From: Candidatus Anoxychlamydiales bacterium | Lineage (GTDB): Bacteria; Chlamydiota; Chlamydiia; Chlamydiales; SM23-39 | Reading direction: 5' to 3' | Assembly: GCA_011064865.1 (NCBI GenBank) | Contig: JAAKFX010000007.1 | Coordinates: forward strand, 1 to 26,211 | Length of the DNA stretch: 26,211 nucleotides | Part shown: positions 14,252 through 20,359 of the stretch, piece after piece | Numbering within the stretch: position 1 is the stretch's first letter | How the letters are laid out: every line of letters begins with the position of its first letter | Program-made: the position numbers and the translations under genes | Notes under the pieces: generated by a model | What the model was told of the DNA's origin: nothing | Databases searched by the model: none | The model's input: the letters and a program-made list of their open reading frames with translations, nothing else

Positions 14252-14857
14252 ATGGCTAAGTTATATTTTCGCTATGGAACAGTAAGTTCTGCTAAAACTT
14301 TAAACCTTTTAGCAGTTGCTCACAACTATAGAAAACAAGGAAAAAAAATATGTCTTATAAAACCAGAGTTAGATAATCGCTTTGGGAAAAATAAAATCAA
14401 ATCAAGAGCCGGTTTAGAAAAATCAGCAGATATATTAGTAAAACCAGACACTGAATTAGATCTAAAACAATTTAATAATGTCAGCTGCATCTTAGTTGAT
14501 GAAGCTCAATTTCTCTCTGAATATCTCATAAATCAATTAAGAGAAATAACCATCGTTTTACAAATACCTGTTATTTGTTATGGTCTTAGAGCTGATTTTA
14601 AATCACATCTTTTTGAAGGCTCTAAAAGACTTATGGAAGTTGCAGATACTATAGAAGAGATAAAATGTACTTGCAATTTTTGTAACAAAAAATCAGTTAT
14701 GAACCTCAAACATGTAGATGGTCTCGCAACAGTAGAAGGTCCGTCTGTTCAGCTAGGCTGCGAAGAGCTCTATTTTCCTGTCTGTTTTAACTGCTATAAA
14801 AAACAAGTCGATGATGCTAAAAAAGCAAGACAAAGAGAAAAGGCCTTAGTTACTTAA
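14252..14857 (+). CDS. tdk: Thymidine kinase
   Basis: This 201-residue enzyme phosphorylates thymidine to TMP (type II, homotetrameric TK1 family), a salvage step useful to an intracellular bacterium with host nucleosides. The N-terminus MAKLYFRYGTVSSAKT carries a variant P-loop (residues 9-16; the GK pair reads AK), as in some bacterial TKs with RYGAMGSSKT. Also visible are KPELDNRFG, SRAGLE, the Walker B with catalytic acid LVDEAQF (E84), CYGLRADF, and a zinc site made of C141/C144 and C178/C181 (the second group in FPVCFNCYKK). The substrate-binding lasso with VEGPSVQLGCEELY precedes the last pair. Length and order fit E. coli Tdk. It appears to be transcribed alone; a TGAGGTC precedes the start. 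Confidence 0.95.
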   Translation: MAKLYFRYGTVSSAKTLNLLAVAHNYRKQGKKICLIKPELDNRFGKNKIKSRAGLEKSADILVKPDTELDLKQFNNVSCILVDEAQFLSEYLINQLREITIVLQIPVICYGLRADFKSHLFEGSKRLMEVADTIEEIKCTCNFCNKKSVMNLKHVDGLATVEGPSVQLGCEELYFPVCFNCYKKQVDDAKKARQREKALVT

Positions 14858-14987
14858 AATATATATAGTTTTTGAAGATTTCAGAAGGACATTCAGAGAA
14901 AAATATACTCAATTACTTGAGGAAATAGCGAGATCAAGATTAAGAGAATTGAGAGCTCGAGATTTTGCTATAATATTTTCAGAGTAA
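14850..14987 (+). pseudogene. Possible remnant of a gene 3' end after tdk
   Basis: A 45-codon open stretch without a canonical start, ending at TAA 14985-14987, reads FEDFRRTFREKYTQLLEEI and then an Arg/Leu-rich helix to FAIIFSE. It looks protein-like in an otherwise AT-rich gap, but starts inside tdk's last codons and overlaps the tail of the opposite gene by a few bases. It may be a decayed gene end or chance; I recognise no family. Confidence 0.22.
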
Positions 14988-15428
14988 TTTATTAATACTT
15001 AAAAATTGCTCTTTCCAATAGTAGTTATCTAATATACCAGTGATATCTCTTTTTGTTAGCATATATGCTAAGTATAGAGCTTCTATAGAAGCAAGACCTC
15101 TTATTGGATCTGTGCACATTGTTTGCTTTCTTGGATATGCACTAATATAGTTTTTCGGCAAAGATCTTTTTTCAATATTTTCAGGAAGAATTTTCAAAAT
15201 TTTAGCTAAATATTTCCATGTGGAGTCTATCAAAAGAATTCCTTTATCTTGATCTTGTGCTTTAAGCTCGGGTGCATTCATCTCTAGTAAGAAATAATTT
15301 GAAAAATCCGGCAGCTCATTTTTTAGAGGATAGCTATAAAAACAGATATTTTCTCTTTTTTCTAGCCCTCTAAGTGAGCATTTTTTTAGGTTCTCTTTTT
15401 TATGTCTGATGATAATTGTTGGATACAT
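14979..15428 (-). CDS. DUF367/Tsr3-like protein (possible rRNA aminocarboxypropyltransferase relative)
   Basis: A 149-residue protein beginning MYPTIIIRHKKENLKKCSLRG. The middle LLIDSTWKYLAKIL recalls the D(C/W)SW strand of Tsr3/DUF367 enzymes, and RSLPKNYISAYPRKQTMCTDPIRGLASIEALYLAYML recalls their LPxLxAANPVNYGRPxxLSxxEAxAAAL segment, with the SAM-binding fold. Tsr3 adds an aminocarboxypropyl group to a modified uridine in small-subunit rRNA of archaea and eukaryotes; short bacterial relatives like this one occur in several phyla (from memory) and have no tested function. The C-terminus (LDNYYWKEQFLSINKLL) is compact. It is transcribed alone on the minus strand, tail to tail with tdk. An unrelated SPOUT-like methyltransferase is the alternative. 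Confidence 0.6.
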   Translation of the reverse strand: MYPTIIIRHKKENLKKCSLRGLEKRENICFYSYPLKNELPDFSNYFLLEMNAPELKAQDQDKGILLIDSTWKYLAKILKILPENIEKRSLPKNYISAYPRKQTMCTDPIRGLASIEALYLAYMLTKRDITGILDNYYWKEQFLSINKLL

Positions 15429-15515
15429 GATCTATATTCTAAATTAAATATATCTAATAATCAAGGATTTATAAATTTTATTGGTCTATTTTTAAAATTA
15501 TTAATATAATAGCGG

Positions 15516-15573
15516 ATAATATTTATTACCATTTATATTAATTTATAATATTTATTATCCTTTATATTAATTT
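15516..15573. repeat. Two tandem 29-bp AT repeats in the intergenic region
   Basis: Bases 15516-15544 and 15545-15573 are adjacent direct copies differing at only two positions (27/29). An inverted partner of the ATTACC part, GGTAAT, occurs at 15580-15585. They lie upstream of the promoter of the 15659 gene. Two copies without spacers do not make a CRISPR. Confidence 0.7.
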
Positions 15574-15589
15574 ATTATTGGTAATAATA

Positions 15590-15618
15590 TTGCTGTTTTT
15601 TCACAAAATTGTTATAAT
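15590..15618 (+). promoter_or_regulatory. Likely promoter of the 15659-17417 gene pair
   Basis: TTGCTG (15590-15595), a 17-base spacer and TATAAT (15613-15618) form a good sigma70-type promoter, with a start near 15625 and a leader of about 34 bases. Because the surroundings are nearly pure A/T, a chance match of the -10 is easy; the correct spacing to a G-containing -35 is the better evidence. Confidence 0.5.
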
Positions 15619-15658
15619 AATTTATATAAAAATTTAATATTTTAAAATAAGAGTTATT

Positions 15659-16792
15659 ATGAGCGTAGGAATTATTTCAAAATCTGATGTTTATCTGCAT
15701 AATTCGTGTTATTCTCAAAGAGAACATGTGGATTTTTTTGATGGAAATGGCTCTTTTAGATGCCCTGCATGCAATGGTACGGATTATAAAATTTATTTTG
15801 TTCAAAAATGTGTTTTTACAAACCTACAATCAACTGCTGAAGATACCAGCCCAGCATCTGATCCAAGAAAGATTGAAAGAAAGAATGGTGTTGAGCCTCC
15901 AATCGATCCTAATATGATCCCTATCGCTGATGAGCCTCCAGTCGCTGATGAGCCTCCAGAGTATTGGTTATCTTTACCTCAAAATCGTAAAAAACCACCA
16001 AAACGTATTCAAGAGACTCTTATAGATGATGAAATACAGACTGCAATATTAGAACGCATAGAAAAAGAGGAAAATGAAAATAATGCTGAAGTTGAACAAT
16101 TATTTACAGATGGAAAATATCAAGAAGTAATTAAAAAATGCCAAGAACTTTTAGGTCATAAAATACACAATTCAGATATTCATAGAAATATTGAAAAGAT
16201 TTTAAAAAAAGCTCAAGATAAGGAGAATTTATCAAAAATCAATTCTAAAATAGATCCATATTTAAAAAATATTGAATACTACTCAACTGAAATGAGAGAG
16301 CTTTTAGAAATTAAAAAAGCAAAAAATCCGGATGAATTAGATTATATTAATCAATGCCAAGCAAACTTATTGGCAAATATTGCAAATGAAAGAAATCAAA
16401 TAGCGGATATTTATAATGTATTTCATTATTACCAAGATGCTATTGAAGGATTTACAAAAGCGATTAGATCTTATAAAGAAGCTATAGGGTTAGAATTTGA
16501 TAAACCAGATTTTAAAGCTGATTTATGGAAAAATTTAGCGAGTACTTATGTAAATATTGCAGATATATATAAAACCATAGATGATTTAGTAGACAATTCG
16601 CAGAAGTTTTTATATCGAGCTTTTTATGCGGTAAAACAAGCTTTAAGCCATTGCAAAGAAGAGAGTGATTTAAACGATCATATTCAAACAATGTTAATAA
16701 ACCTAAATAAAAAGTTAGATAATATTAATTCTCCGCAAGAGCATTTTCATTTAGTTAACAAAAAAATAAACGCAATGAGGAGGGGGGGATAA
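15659..16792 (+). CDS. Hypothetical protein: zinc-finger-like N-terminus plus TPR-like helices
   Basis: I do not recognise this 377-residue protein as a whole. The N-terminus has spaced metal-ligand candidates H14, C17, C35 and C38 (LHNSCYSQ ... SFRCPACNG), resembling a RING/U-box-type or zinc-ribbon half site. Residues ~60-115 are a Pro-rich, probably disordered linker with a duplicated six-residue ADEPP(V/E) unit encoded by a perfect 18-bp tandem repeat (15924-15959). From ~130 the protein is helical with TPR-like spacing: VEQLFTDGKYQEVIKKCQELL, IADIYNVFHYYQDAIEGFTKAI, LASTYVNIADIYKTIDD. There is no signal peptide or membrane helix. It forms a pair with the next gene (4-base gap). In a chlamydia-like organism this layout could suit a secreted effector, but that is speculation. 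Confidence 0.75.
   Translation: MSVGIISKSDVYLHNSCYSQREHVDFFDGNGSFRCPACNGTDYKIYFVQKCVFTNLQSTAEDTSPASDPRKIERKNGVEPPIDPNMIPIADEPPVADEPPEYWLSLPQNRKKPPKRIQETLIDDEIQTAILERIEKEENENNAEVEQLFTDGKYQEVIKKCQELLGHKIHNSDIHRNIEKILKKAQDKENLSKINSKIDPYLKNIEYYSTEMRELLEIKKAKNPDELDYINQCQANLLANIANERNQIADIYNVFHYYQDAIEGFTKAIRSYKEAIGLEFDKPDFKADLWKNLASTYVNIADIYKTIDDLVDNSQKFLYRAFYAVKQALSHCKEESDLNDHIQTMLINLNKKLDNINSPQEHFHLVNKKINAMRRGG
15924..15959 (+). repeat. Perfect 18-bp tandem duplication inside the 15659 gene
   Basis: TCGCTGATGAGCCTCCAG occurs twice in a row, in frame, giving ADEPPV-ADEPPE in the Pro-rich linker. It is a recent in-frame duplication, and copy number may vary between strains. Confidence 0.9.
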
Positions 16793-16796
16793 AAGA

Positions 16797-17417
16797 ATGA
16801 GTGTACAACAACCAAGTGTTAGTCTTCCTAGCTCTGTAATGCATCAGTTAGGAAATTTTCAAATAGTTGAATCAGAGTTAGCTCAACAATTTGATAAAAT
16901 TACTAATATCTTAAGAGTACTTAGCTCTAAAGTTAAGGAGTCTGCAAATGAAGCAAATGGTTCTGTAGTAAATTATGAAAATTCAACGACTGTCGATTTA
17001 GCTCCAATGATGAGCTCTCAGCTATCTATGGCAAATAGGTTTTATGAACTCGGTCTTTTCGATTCAGCTGAAGACAATTACCATTCATATATCAATTTAT
17101 GTATTCATAATCTTAAAAATAGTAAACATATCTCAGTAAAAGAAAAAATCAAAAAATTAACTCATATTGCGGTATTTGCTACAGGTTATAGGTGTTTTGC
17201 AGGGGAAGTTACAAAGATTTATGCTAAGAGAGTTCAAGAGAGAGATTTCGAGCATTTGCCATATTCAAATGCTATGAATTTTTATACAAAAGCAACAAAG
17301 ATGCATGCCACTGTTATAGAAATTGGAGAAGCTCTTGTTAAGAGTTTAGAAGAGGCTGAGAAGAAAACAGAAGCAGCTAGCGCACTGAGTCTATTAATCG
17401 AACCTTCACAAAAGTAA
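16797..17417 (+). CDS. Hypothetical helical protein, partner of the preceding gene
   Basis: This 206-residue protein starts 4 bases after the stop of the 15659 gene, behind a G-rich GAGGAGGGGGG tract that can act as ribosome binding site. It has no cysteine pairs for metal, no signal peptide and no membrane helix. The sequence is mostly helical: QIVESELAQQFDKITNILRVLSS, then MANRFYELGLFDSAEDNYHSYINLCIHNL, which reads like one TPR unit, and a later AMNFYTKATKMHATVIEIGEALVKSLEEAEKK. The shared TPR-like character with its upstream partner suggests they interact or arose together. I see no named family. The region after it (to 17624) contains a bulged hairpin (GGTGAGAAAGC/GCTTTCACC, near 17440-17472) without a T tract. 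Confidence 0.7.
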   Translation: MSVQQPSVSLPSSVMHQLGNFQIVESELAQQFDKITNILRVLSSKVKESANEANGSVVNYENSTTVDLAPMMSSQLSMANRFYELGLFDSAEDNYHSYINLCIHNLKNSKHISVKEKIKKLTHIAVFATGYRCFAGEVTKIYAKRVQERDFEHLPYSNAMNFYTKATKMHATVIEIGEALVKSLEEAEKKTEAASALSLLIEPSQK

Positions 17418-17624
17418 AAGCATGGAAAAGAAAAAAAGAAAGGTGAGAAAGCAAAAACAGTTAGCTTTCACCCTCTAATGGGAGTAACGAAAACGCATAG
17501 TAAAAAAAAGTAAGCTGAGAAAGCACTAGCTCTCTTAACCTATTCAGAGTAAAGAGATTTTCATCCTGGTGTAGATCCTAAAAAGATTTAGCTTTGAGCA
17601 TGATGTGTTTTTAAACAAAAGCCT

Positions 17625-18029
17625 TTAAGACAACTTTTTTATTTGATTCATCAGATTCAAAAAATCTTTTTCCAATTCGATGTAAGTCATATCTTGAGAC
17701 ATTGATTTTGCTAAAATATGAATTTCTAAGCTTTTATTTAGCTTATGTCGATTCAATCTAAATATTTCTTTGATAATTCTTTTAAATTTATTTCTTAAAT
17801 GAGCTTTAGCTGTTTTTGAGGATATAGTGATGCCGATTCTTGGAAGCTCAAGCTTTTCATTGAATCTATAATCTAAGTAGATATTTGAGCCTTTGAGCCT
17901 AATACAAGATTTATATAGGCTTTTATATTCAAGTTTTTTTCTGATTTTTAACTTTTTGGGAAAAGAAAAATTAAGCTGTAAGTCTTTTTCTGCCGATTCT
18001 TCTTCTTCTGTTAATAATATCTCTACCAT
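17625..18029 (-). CDS. rnpA: Ribonuclease P protein component
   Basis: RnpA binds RNase P RNA and helps mature tRNA 5' ends. The family core is clear: LKIRKKLEYKSLYKSCIR (27-44, the usual LRKxxEFxxVYKxGxR), LPRIGITISSKTAKAHLRN (62-80) and the RNR helix KAHLRNKFKRIIKEIFR (75-91). The C-terminal IHILAKSMSQDMTYIELEKDFLNLM is also typical. The only canonical start in range is ATG 18029, which gives 134 residues, about 20 more than usual, and makes the gene overlap rpmH by 59 bases in another frame. The extra N-terminus (MVEILLTEEEESAEKDLQLN) is acidic and unlike other RnpA N-termini. Initiation at a rarer codon further in is possible. rpmH-rnpA linkage is nearly universal. Confidence 0.93.
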   Translation of the reverse strand: MVEILLTEEEESAEKDLQLNFSFPKKLKIRKKLEYKSLYKSCIRLKGSNIYLDYRFNEKLELPRIGITISSKTAKAHLRNKFKRIIKEIFRLNRHKLNKSLEIHILAKSMSQDMTYIELEKDFLNLMNQIKKLS

Positions 18030-18105
18030 TTTTAGTCTTCATTTTAGCTCTAAAGCCAAGTTTTCTTAGTCTTTTTTTCTTTGAAGGTTGATATGTACGT
18101 TTCAT
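17971..18105 (-). CDS. rpmH: 50S ribosomal protein L34
   Basis: A 44-residue, strongly basic protein, MKRTYQPSKKKRLRKLGFRA followed by KMKTKNGRDIINRRRRIGRKRLTA, is unmistakable L34. Family landmarks are the KRTYQPS start, the HGFRxRMxTxxGRxVLxxRRxKGRxxL-type centre, and the length of 44-47. It begins at ATG 18105 and stops at TAA 17971-17973. Its last 59 bases are also the start of the rnpA frame, an overlap that is much larger than the normal spacing. It is divergent from rpmJ across a 125-base gap that must hold both promoters. Confidence 0.97.
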   Translation of the reverse strand: MKRTYQPSKKKRLRKLGFRAKMKTKNGRDIINRRRRIGRKRLTA

Positions 18106-18230
18106 ATATACGCCTATAATTTTTAATTTAAGGGTCTATGATATGTAAAATAAAGAAAATTTTCAAGAAGATTGAAAAGAAAAGCGAAATAAAATAAAAT
18201 AACTATCCAATTTATATGTAAGGAATTTTT

Positions 18231-18368
18231 ATGAAAACAAAAGCATCTGTGAAAGCCGATCCTTCGAAAGGCGATAAATTGGTTAGAAGAAAGGGTCGTT
18301 TATATGTTATAAATAAAAGAGATCCCAATAGGAAACAAAGACAGAAGGGTCCAGCACGTAAAAAATAA
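18231..18368 (+). CDS. rpmJ: 50S ribosomal protein L36 (chlamydial, cysteine-free type)
   Basis: A 45-residue basic protein starting [20 protein letters not shown] and ending [13 protein letters not shown]. It matches what I remember of chlamydial L36 ([31 protein letters not shown]) over nearly its full length. It lacks the C-x2-C...C-x4-H zinc site of typical L36, so it is the zinc-independent form. The start has TAAGGA eight bases upstream. The gene is followed after 16 bases by rpsN on the same strand, as in Chlamydia. This is the best single taxonomic marker in the window. Confidence 0.96.
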   Translation: [45 protein letters not shown]

Positions 18369-18384
18369 TTTTAAGGATAAAATA

Positions 18385-18690
18385 ATGGCAAAAACATCAT
18401 CTATTGAAAAACAAAAAAGAAGAGAGAAGCTAGTAGCTTTAAAAAAAGATAAAAGAGCAGAGCTCAAAAAAATTATTGTCGATATGACAAAATCAGACGA
18501 AGATAGAATGCAGGCTGTAAATCAGTTAAATGCACTTCCAAAAAATTCTTCTAAAGTAAGACTTCGAAATCGTTGTGAAAGAACAGGTAGATGTAGAGGT
18601 TATCTAAGAAAATTTAAACTCTCAAGACTATGTTTTAGAGAGCTTGCATCTAGTGGACATATTCCAGGTATAACTAAAGCTAGTTGGTAG
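18385..18690 (+). CDS. rpsN: 30S ribosomal protein S14 (long, zinc-free type)
   Basis: The 101-residue length and MAKTSSIEKQKRREKLVALKK start identify the long S14 class. The C-terminal half is diagnostic: LPKNSSKVRLRNRCERTGRCRGYLRKFKLSRLCFRELASSGHIPGITKASW, including NRC..TGR.RGY.RKF.LSR..FRE.A..G.IPG..KASW. The two zinc CxxC pairs of the short S14 type are absent. It is preceded by TTAAGGAT as ribosome binding site. Its last 11 bases overlap the end of the convergent GYF_2 gene, so the two transcripts read into each other. It follows rpmJ in the order seen in Chlamydia. Confidence 0.97.
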   Translation: MAKTSSIEKQKRREKLVALKKDKRAELKKIIVDMTKSDEDRMQAVNQLNALPKNSSKVRLRNRCERTGRCRGYLRKFKLSRLCFRELASSGHIPGITKASW

Positions 18691-19105
18691 GTTTTTTTAT
18701 GAGTTTTGTCAATGAGCTAATATCTTGAAGCTTTTTCCAGCTATCCATTGTATCATTCCATACATATGTAGTATTTGAAATCGCTTCTTTTAAATAATTT
18801 TTATATAGCGCATTTAGACTCATTGGGCCTATATTTTTGTTTTCTTTATCAAGATAATACCAGTAATTATTATCCTCTTTTAAAATTGAGAAATGATCTA
18901 AAACAGATAAAGGGGTTGATTTTTGAGTGCTTTTCAATATTTTTAAGGGTTTTAAAAAATAGATTATAGTAAGAGCTATAAGTCCAAAAAACATTCCTAA
19001 TAAAAACCAAGTGTGAGCGTTTCTATTTTTTTTTCTAGCTATTCTTGAGCACATTGCCCCACAAAGGAGCCAACAAATCATTGGTAAAATTGAATTCATA
19101 AACAA
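18680..19105 (-). CDS. Membrane protein with C-terminal GYF_2 domain
   Basis: A 141-residue protein with two N-terminal hydrophobic helices (about 4-20 and 31-50, joined by a basic RKKNRNAHTW turn), a short linker, and a C-terminal GYF_2 (DUF4339)-like domain from ~80: YWYYLDKENKNIGPMSLNALYK (the usual W-x-Y...GPVS..EL), then TTYVWNDTMDSWKKLQDI (the usual T.VW..GM..W..). GYF_2 domains are thought to bind peptides or act as small adaptor modules in bacterial membrane proteins; no specific partner can be named. The first two codons give a second ATG at residue 3 as an alternative start. The stop lies within the rpsN coding end, an 11-base convergent overlap. Confidence 0.75.
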   Translation of the reverse strand: MFMNSILPMICWLLCGAMCSRIARKKNRNAHTWFLLGMFFGLIALTIIYFLKPLKILKSTQKSTPLSVLDHFSILKEDNNYWYYLDKENKNIGPMSLNALYKNYLKEAISNTTYVWNDTMDSWKKLQDISSLTKLIKKPTN

Positions 19106-19225
19106 ATATTTTGATTAATTATCATAGCTATAAGTCTGATATATTTCGATATAAAAGAAAAGTAGTTTTAGAAAAATTCGAATTAAATTAAAATGGAGCT
19201 TTAGATTTTTATATGAGGTACTTTT

Positions 19226-19693
19226 ATGAATGAAAAGTTTAGTGAAGTGGATCAAAAAGAGATCCAATTACCAGAGACTACTTTCTCTAGAGATATAGAA
19301 AGTAAGGTCTTTCAATCAATAGTTTTTCAAGCTCTTTCAAAAATAGAGGGCATACATTTAGTAAGCAAAGGTCTTATAGATTCTCTATTAGGTAGAGATG
19401 CTCAAGAGAGCTTTTCTGCTATTCACATAGAGCAGGATCAAAAAAAGCATTCTGTATCAGTAAAACTTGAAGTAAATGTTCGGTTTGGAATAGCTATCCC
19501 AGAAAAGTCTGACGAGATCCAATCTAAAATTATTGAAGATATTAGCAAATTTACAGGTCTTCACGTTAGTACAGTACATGTAGTTTTCAAAAATCTTTTA
19601 ACAGAAGCTAATCAAAAAGATGAAGAGTCTGAAGAGGAAGATGGAGAGCTAGAGACTATTGTAAGTAATGAAGAAGAATACGAAGGATTTTAA
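19226..19693 (+). CDS. Asp23/Gls24 (DUF322) family protein
   Basis: A 155-residue soluble protein with the Asp23 family pattern: LPETTFSRDIESKVFQSIV (the chlamydial style of the opening helix), ALSKIEGIHLVSKGLIDSLLG, a strand VSVKLEVNVRFGIAIPEKSDEIQSKI, and the closing ITEFTGLxVxxVxVxV-like ISKFTGLHVSTVHVVF. The tail from ~125 is strongly acidic (EESEEEDGELE). Asp23 proteins form abundant membrane-associated scaffolds linked to cell-envelope stress in Gram-positives; the role in Chlamydiae is unknown. It starts behind TGAGGTAC. The stop is 3 bases before a two-helix membrane protein, which would be its anchor by analogy with AmaP. Confidence 0.85.
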   Translation: MNEKFSEVDQKEIQLPETTFSRDIESKVFQSIVFQALSKIEGIHLVSKGLIDSLLGRDAQESFSAIHIEQDQKKHSVSVKLEVNVRFGIAIPEKSDEIQSKIIEDISKFTGLHVSTVHVVFKNLLTEANQKDEESEEEDGELETIVSNEEEYEGF

Positions 19694-19696
19694 GAA

Positions 19697-20200
19697 ATGA
19701 GAACATCTTCTGTTCTCATTTCTGCCATACATCTAGTATTTTTGATGTTTATAGCAGCTTTGGGATCTTTTTTTATTGTGTTATATTTAAAGCCTGACTT
19801 TGTTCATTTTTTTGTGGATTATATAAATTTGAATCCTCAAATCTTTTTAAAAATTGGGTTAATTACTTTAGCATCAGCGCTTTTACTATTTATCTGTTTA
19901 TATCAGCTTCATAAAACTCAGTATTTAAAACTCAATATGAAAAAAAATAGATCTGATGTAAATACAGAGATTATAAAAAGTTATCTGGAAAAATATTTTG
20001 AAAACATATTTCCAGAGAAAAAAAATAATTTAGAAGTAACGGTTTTATCAAAAGAAAAACTAGAGATAATAGCTAGCGTTGATAGTTTAGAGAATCAAAA
20101 ACAGTTTTTATTAGATATTGAAGACAAAATTGGCAAGCTTTTAATAGATCATTTAAATTACGACAAAGAATTTATTTTTACTCTTAAAGAGAAAAAATAG
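19697..20200 (+). CDS. Two-helix membrane protein, AmaP-like partner of Asp23 protein
   Basis: This 167-residue protein has two N-terminal membrane helices (about 9-30 and 50-70, joined by a short loop), then a soluble domain of ~90 residues of mixed strand and helix (KKNNLEVTVLSKEKLEIIASVDS, LLDIEDKIGKLLIDHLNYDKEFIFTL). Topology and position directly after an Asp23-family gene match AmaP, the membrane anchor of Asp23 in staphylococci (TM pair followed by a cytosolic domain). Sequence similarity is not obvious to me, so the link rests on architecture and adjacency (3-base gap). It ends 200 bases before the convergent secreted-protein gene's end, with a hairpin between. Confidence 0.65.
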   Translation: MRTSSVLISAIHLVFLMFIAALGSFFIVLYLKPDFVHFFVDYINLNPQIFLKIGLITLASALLLFICLYQLHKTQYLKLNMKKNRSDVNTEIIKSYLEKYFENIFPEKKNNLEVTVLSKEKLEIIASVDSLENQKQFLLDIEDKIGKLLIDHLNYDKEFIFTLKEKK

Positions 20201-20223
20201 ATTTTTTAGCTCTATTTCCATTT

Positions 20224-20272
20224 AGAAAAAAAGAGTTGTGGCTGCATATAAAAATCTATACCCAGCCATAAC
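20224..20272 (-). terminator. Intrinsic terminator for the secreted-protein gene
   Basis: A 10-bp stem (20235-20244 with 20263-20272, GTTGTGGCTG/CAGCCATAAC, one G-U) is followed on the minus strand by a seven-T run (A7 at 20226-20232). It lies about 90 bases beyond the stop of the minus-strand gene at 20360. Plus-strand transcripts of the Asp23 unit would meet the same stem but no T tract. Confidence 0.7.
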
Positions 20273-20359
20273 TATTAATTTGTATTCAGTGTTTCATAGA
20301 CACTTTTTAAAAAATTATTACTCGATTCTTTATAATTTTTTTTCTCCAAAGATGGATTA

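Noticed and set aside
15516..15573. CRISPR array
   Set aside because: Two directly abutting AT-rich units without unique spacers and no cas genes.
17422..17478. 18-residue ORF starting MEKKKRKVRKQ
   Set aside because: Very short, low complexity, no convincing ribosome binding site, and it coincides with a hairpin.
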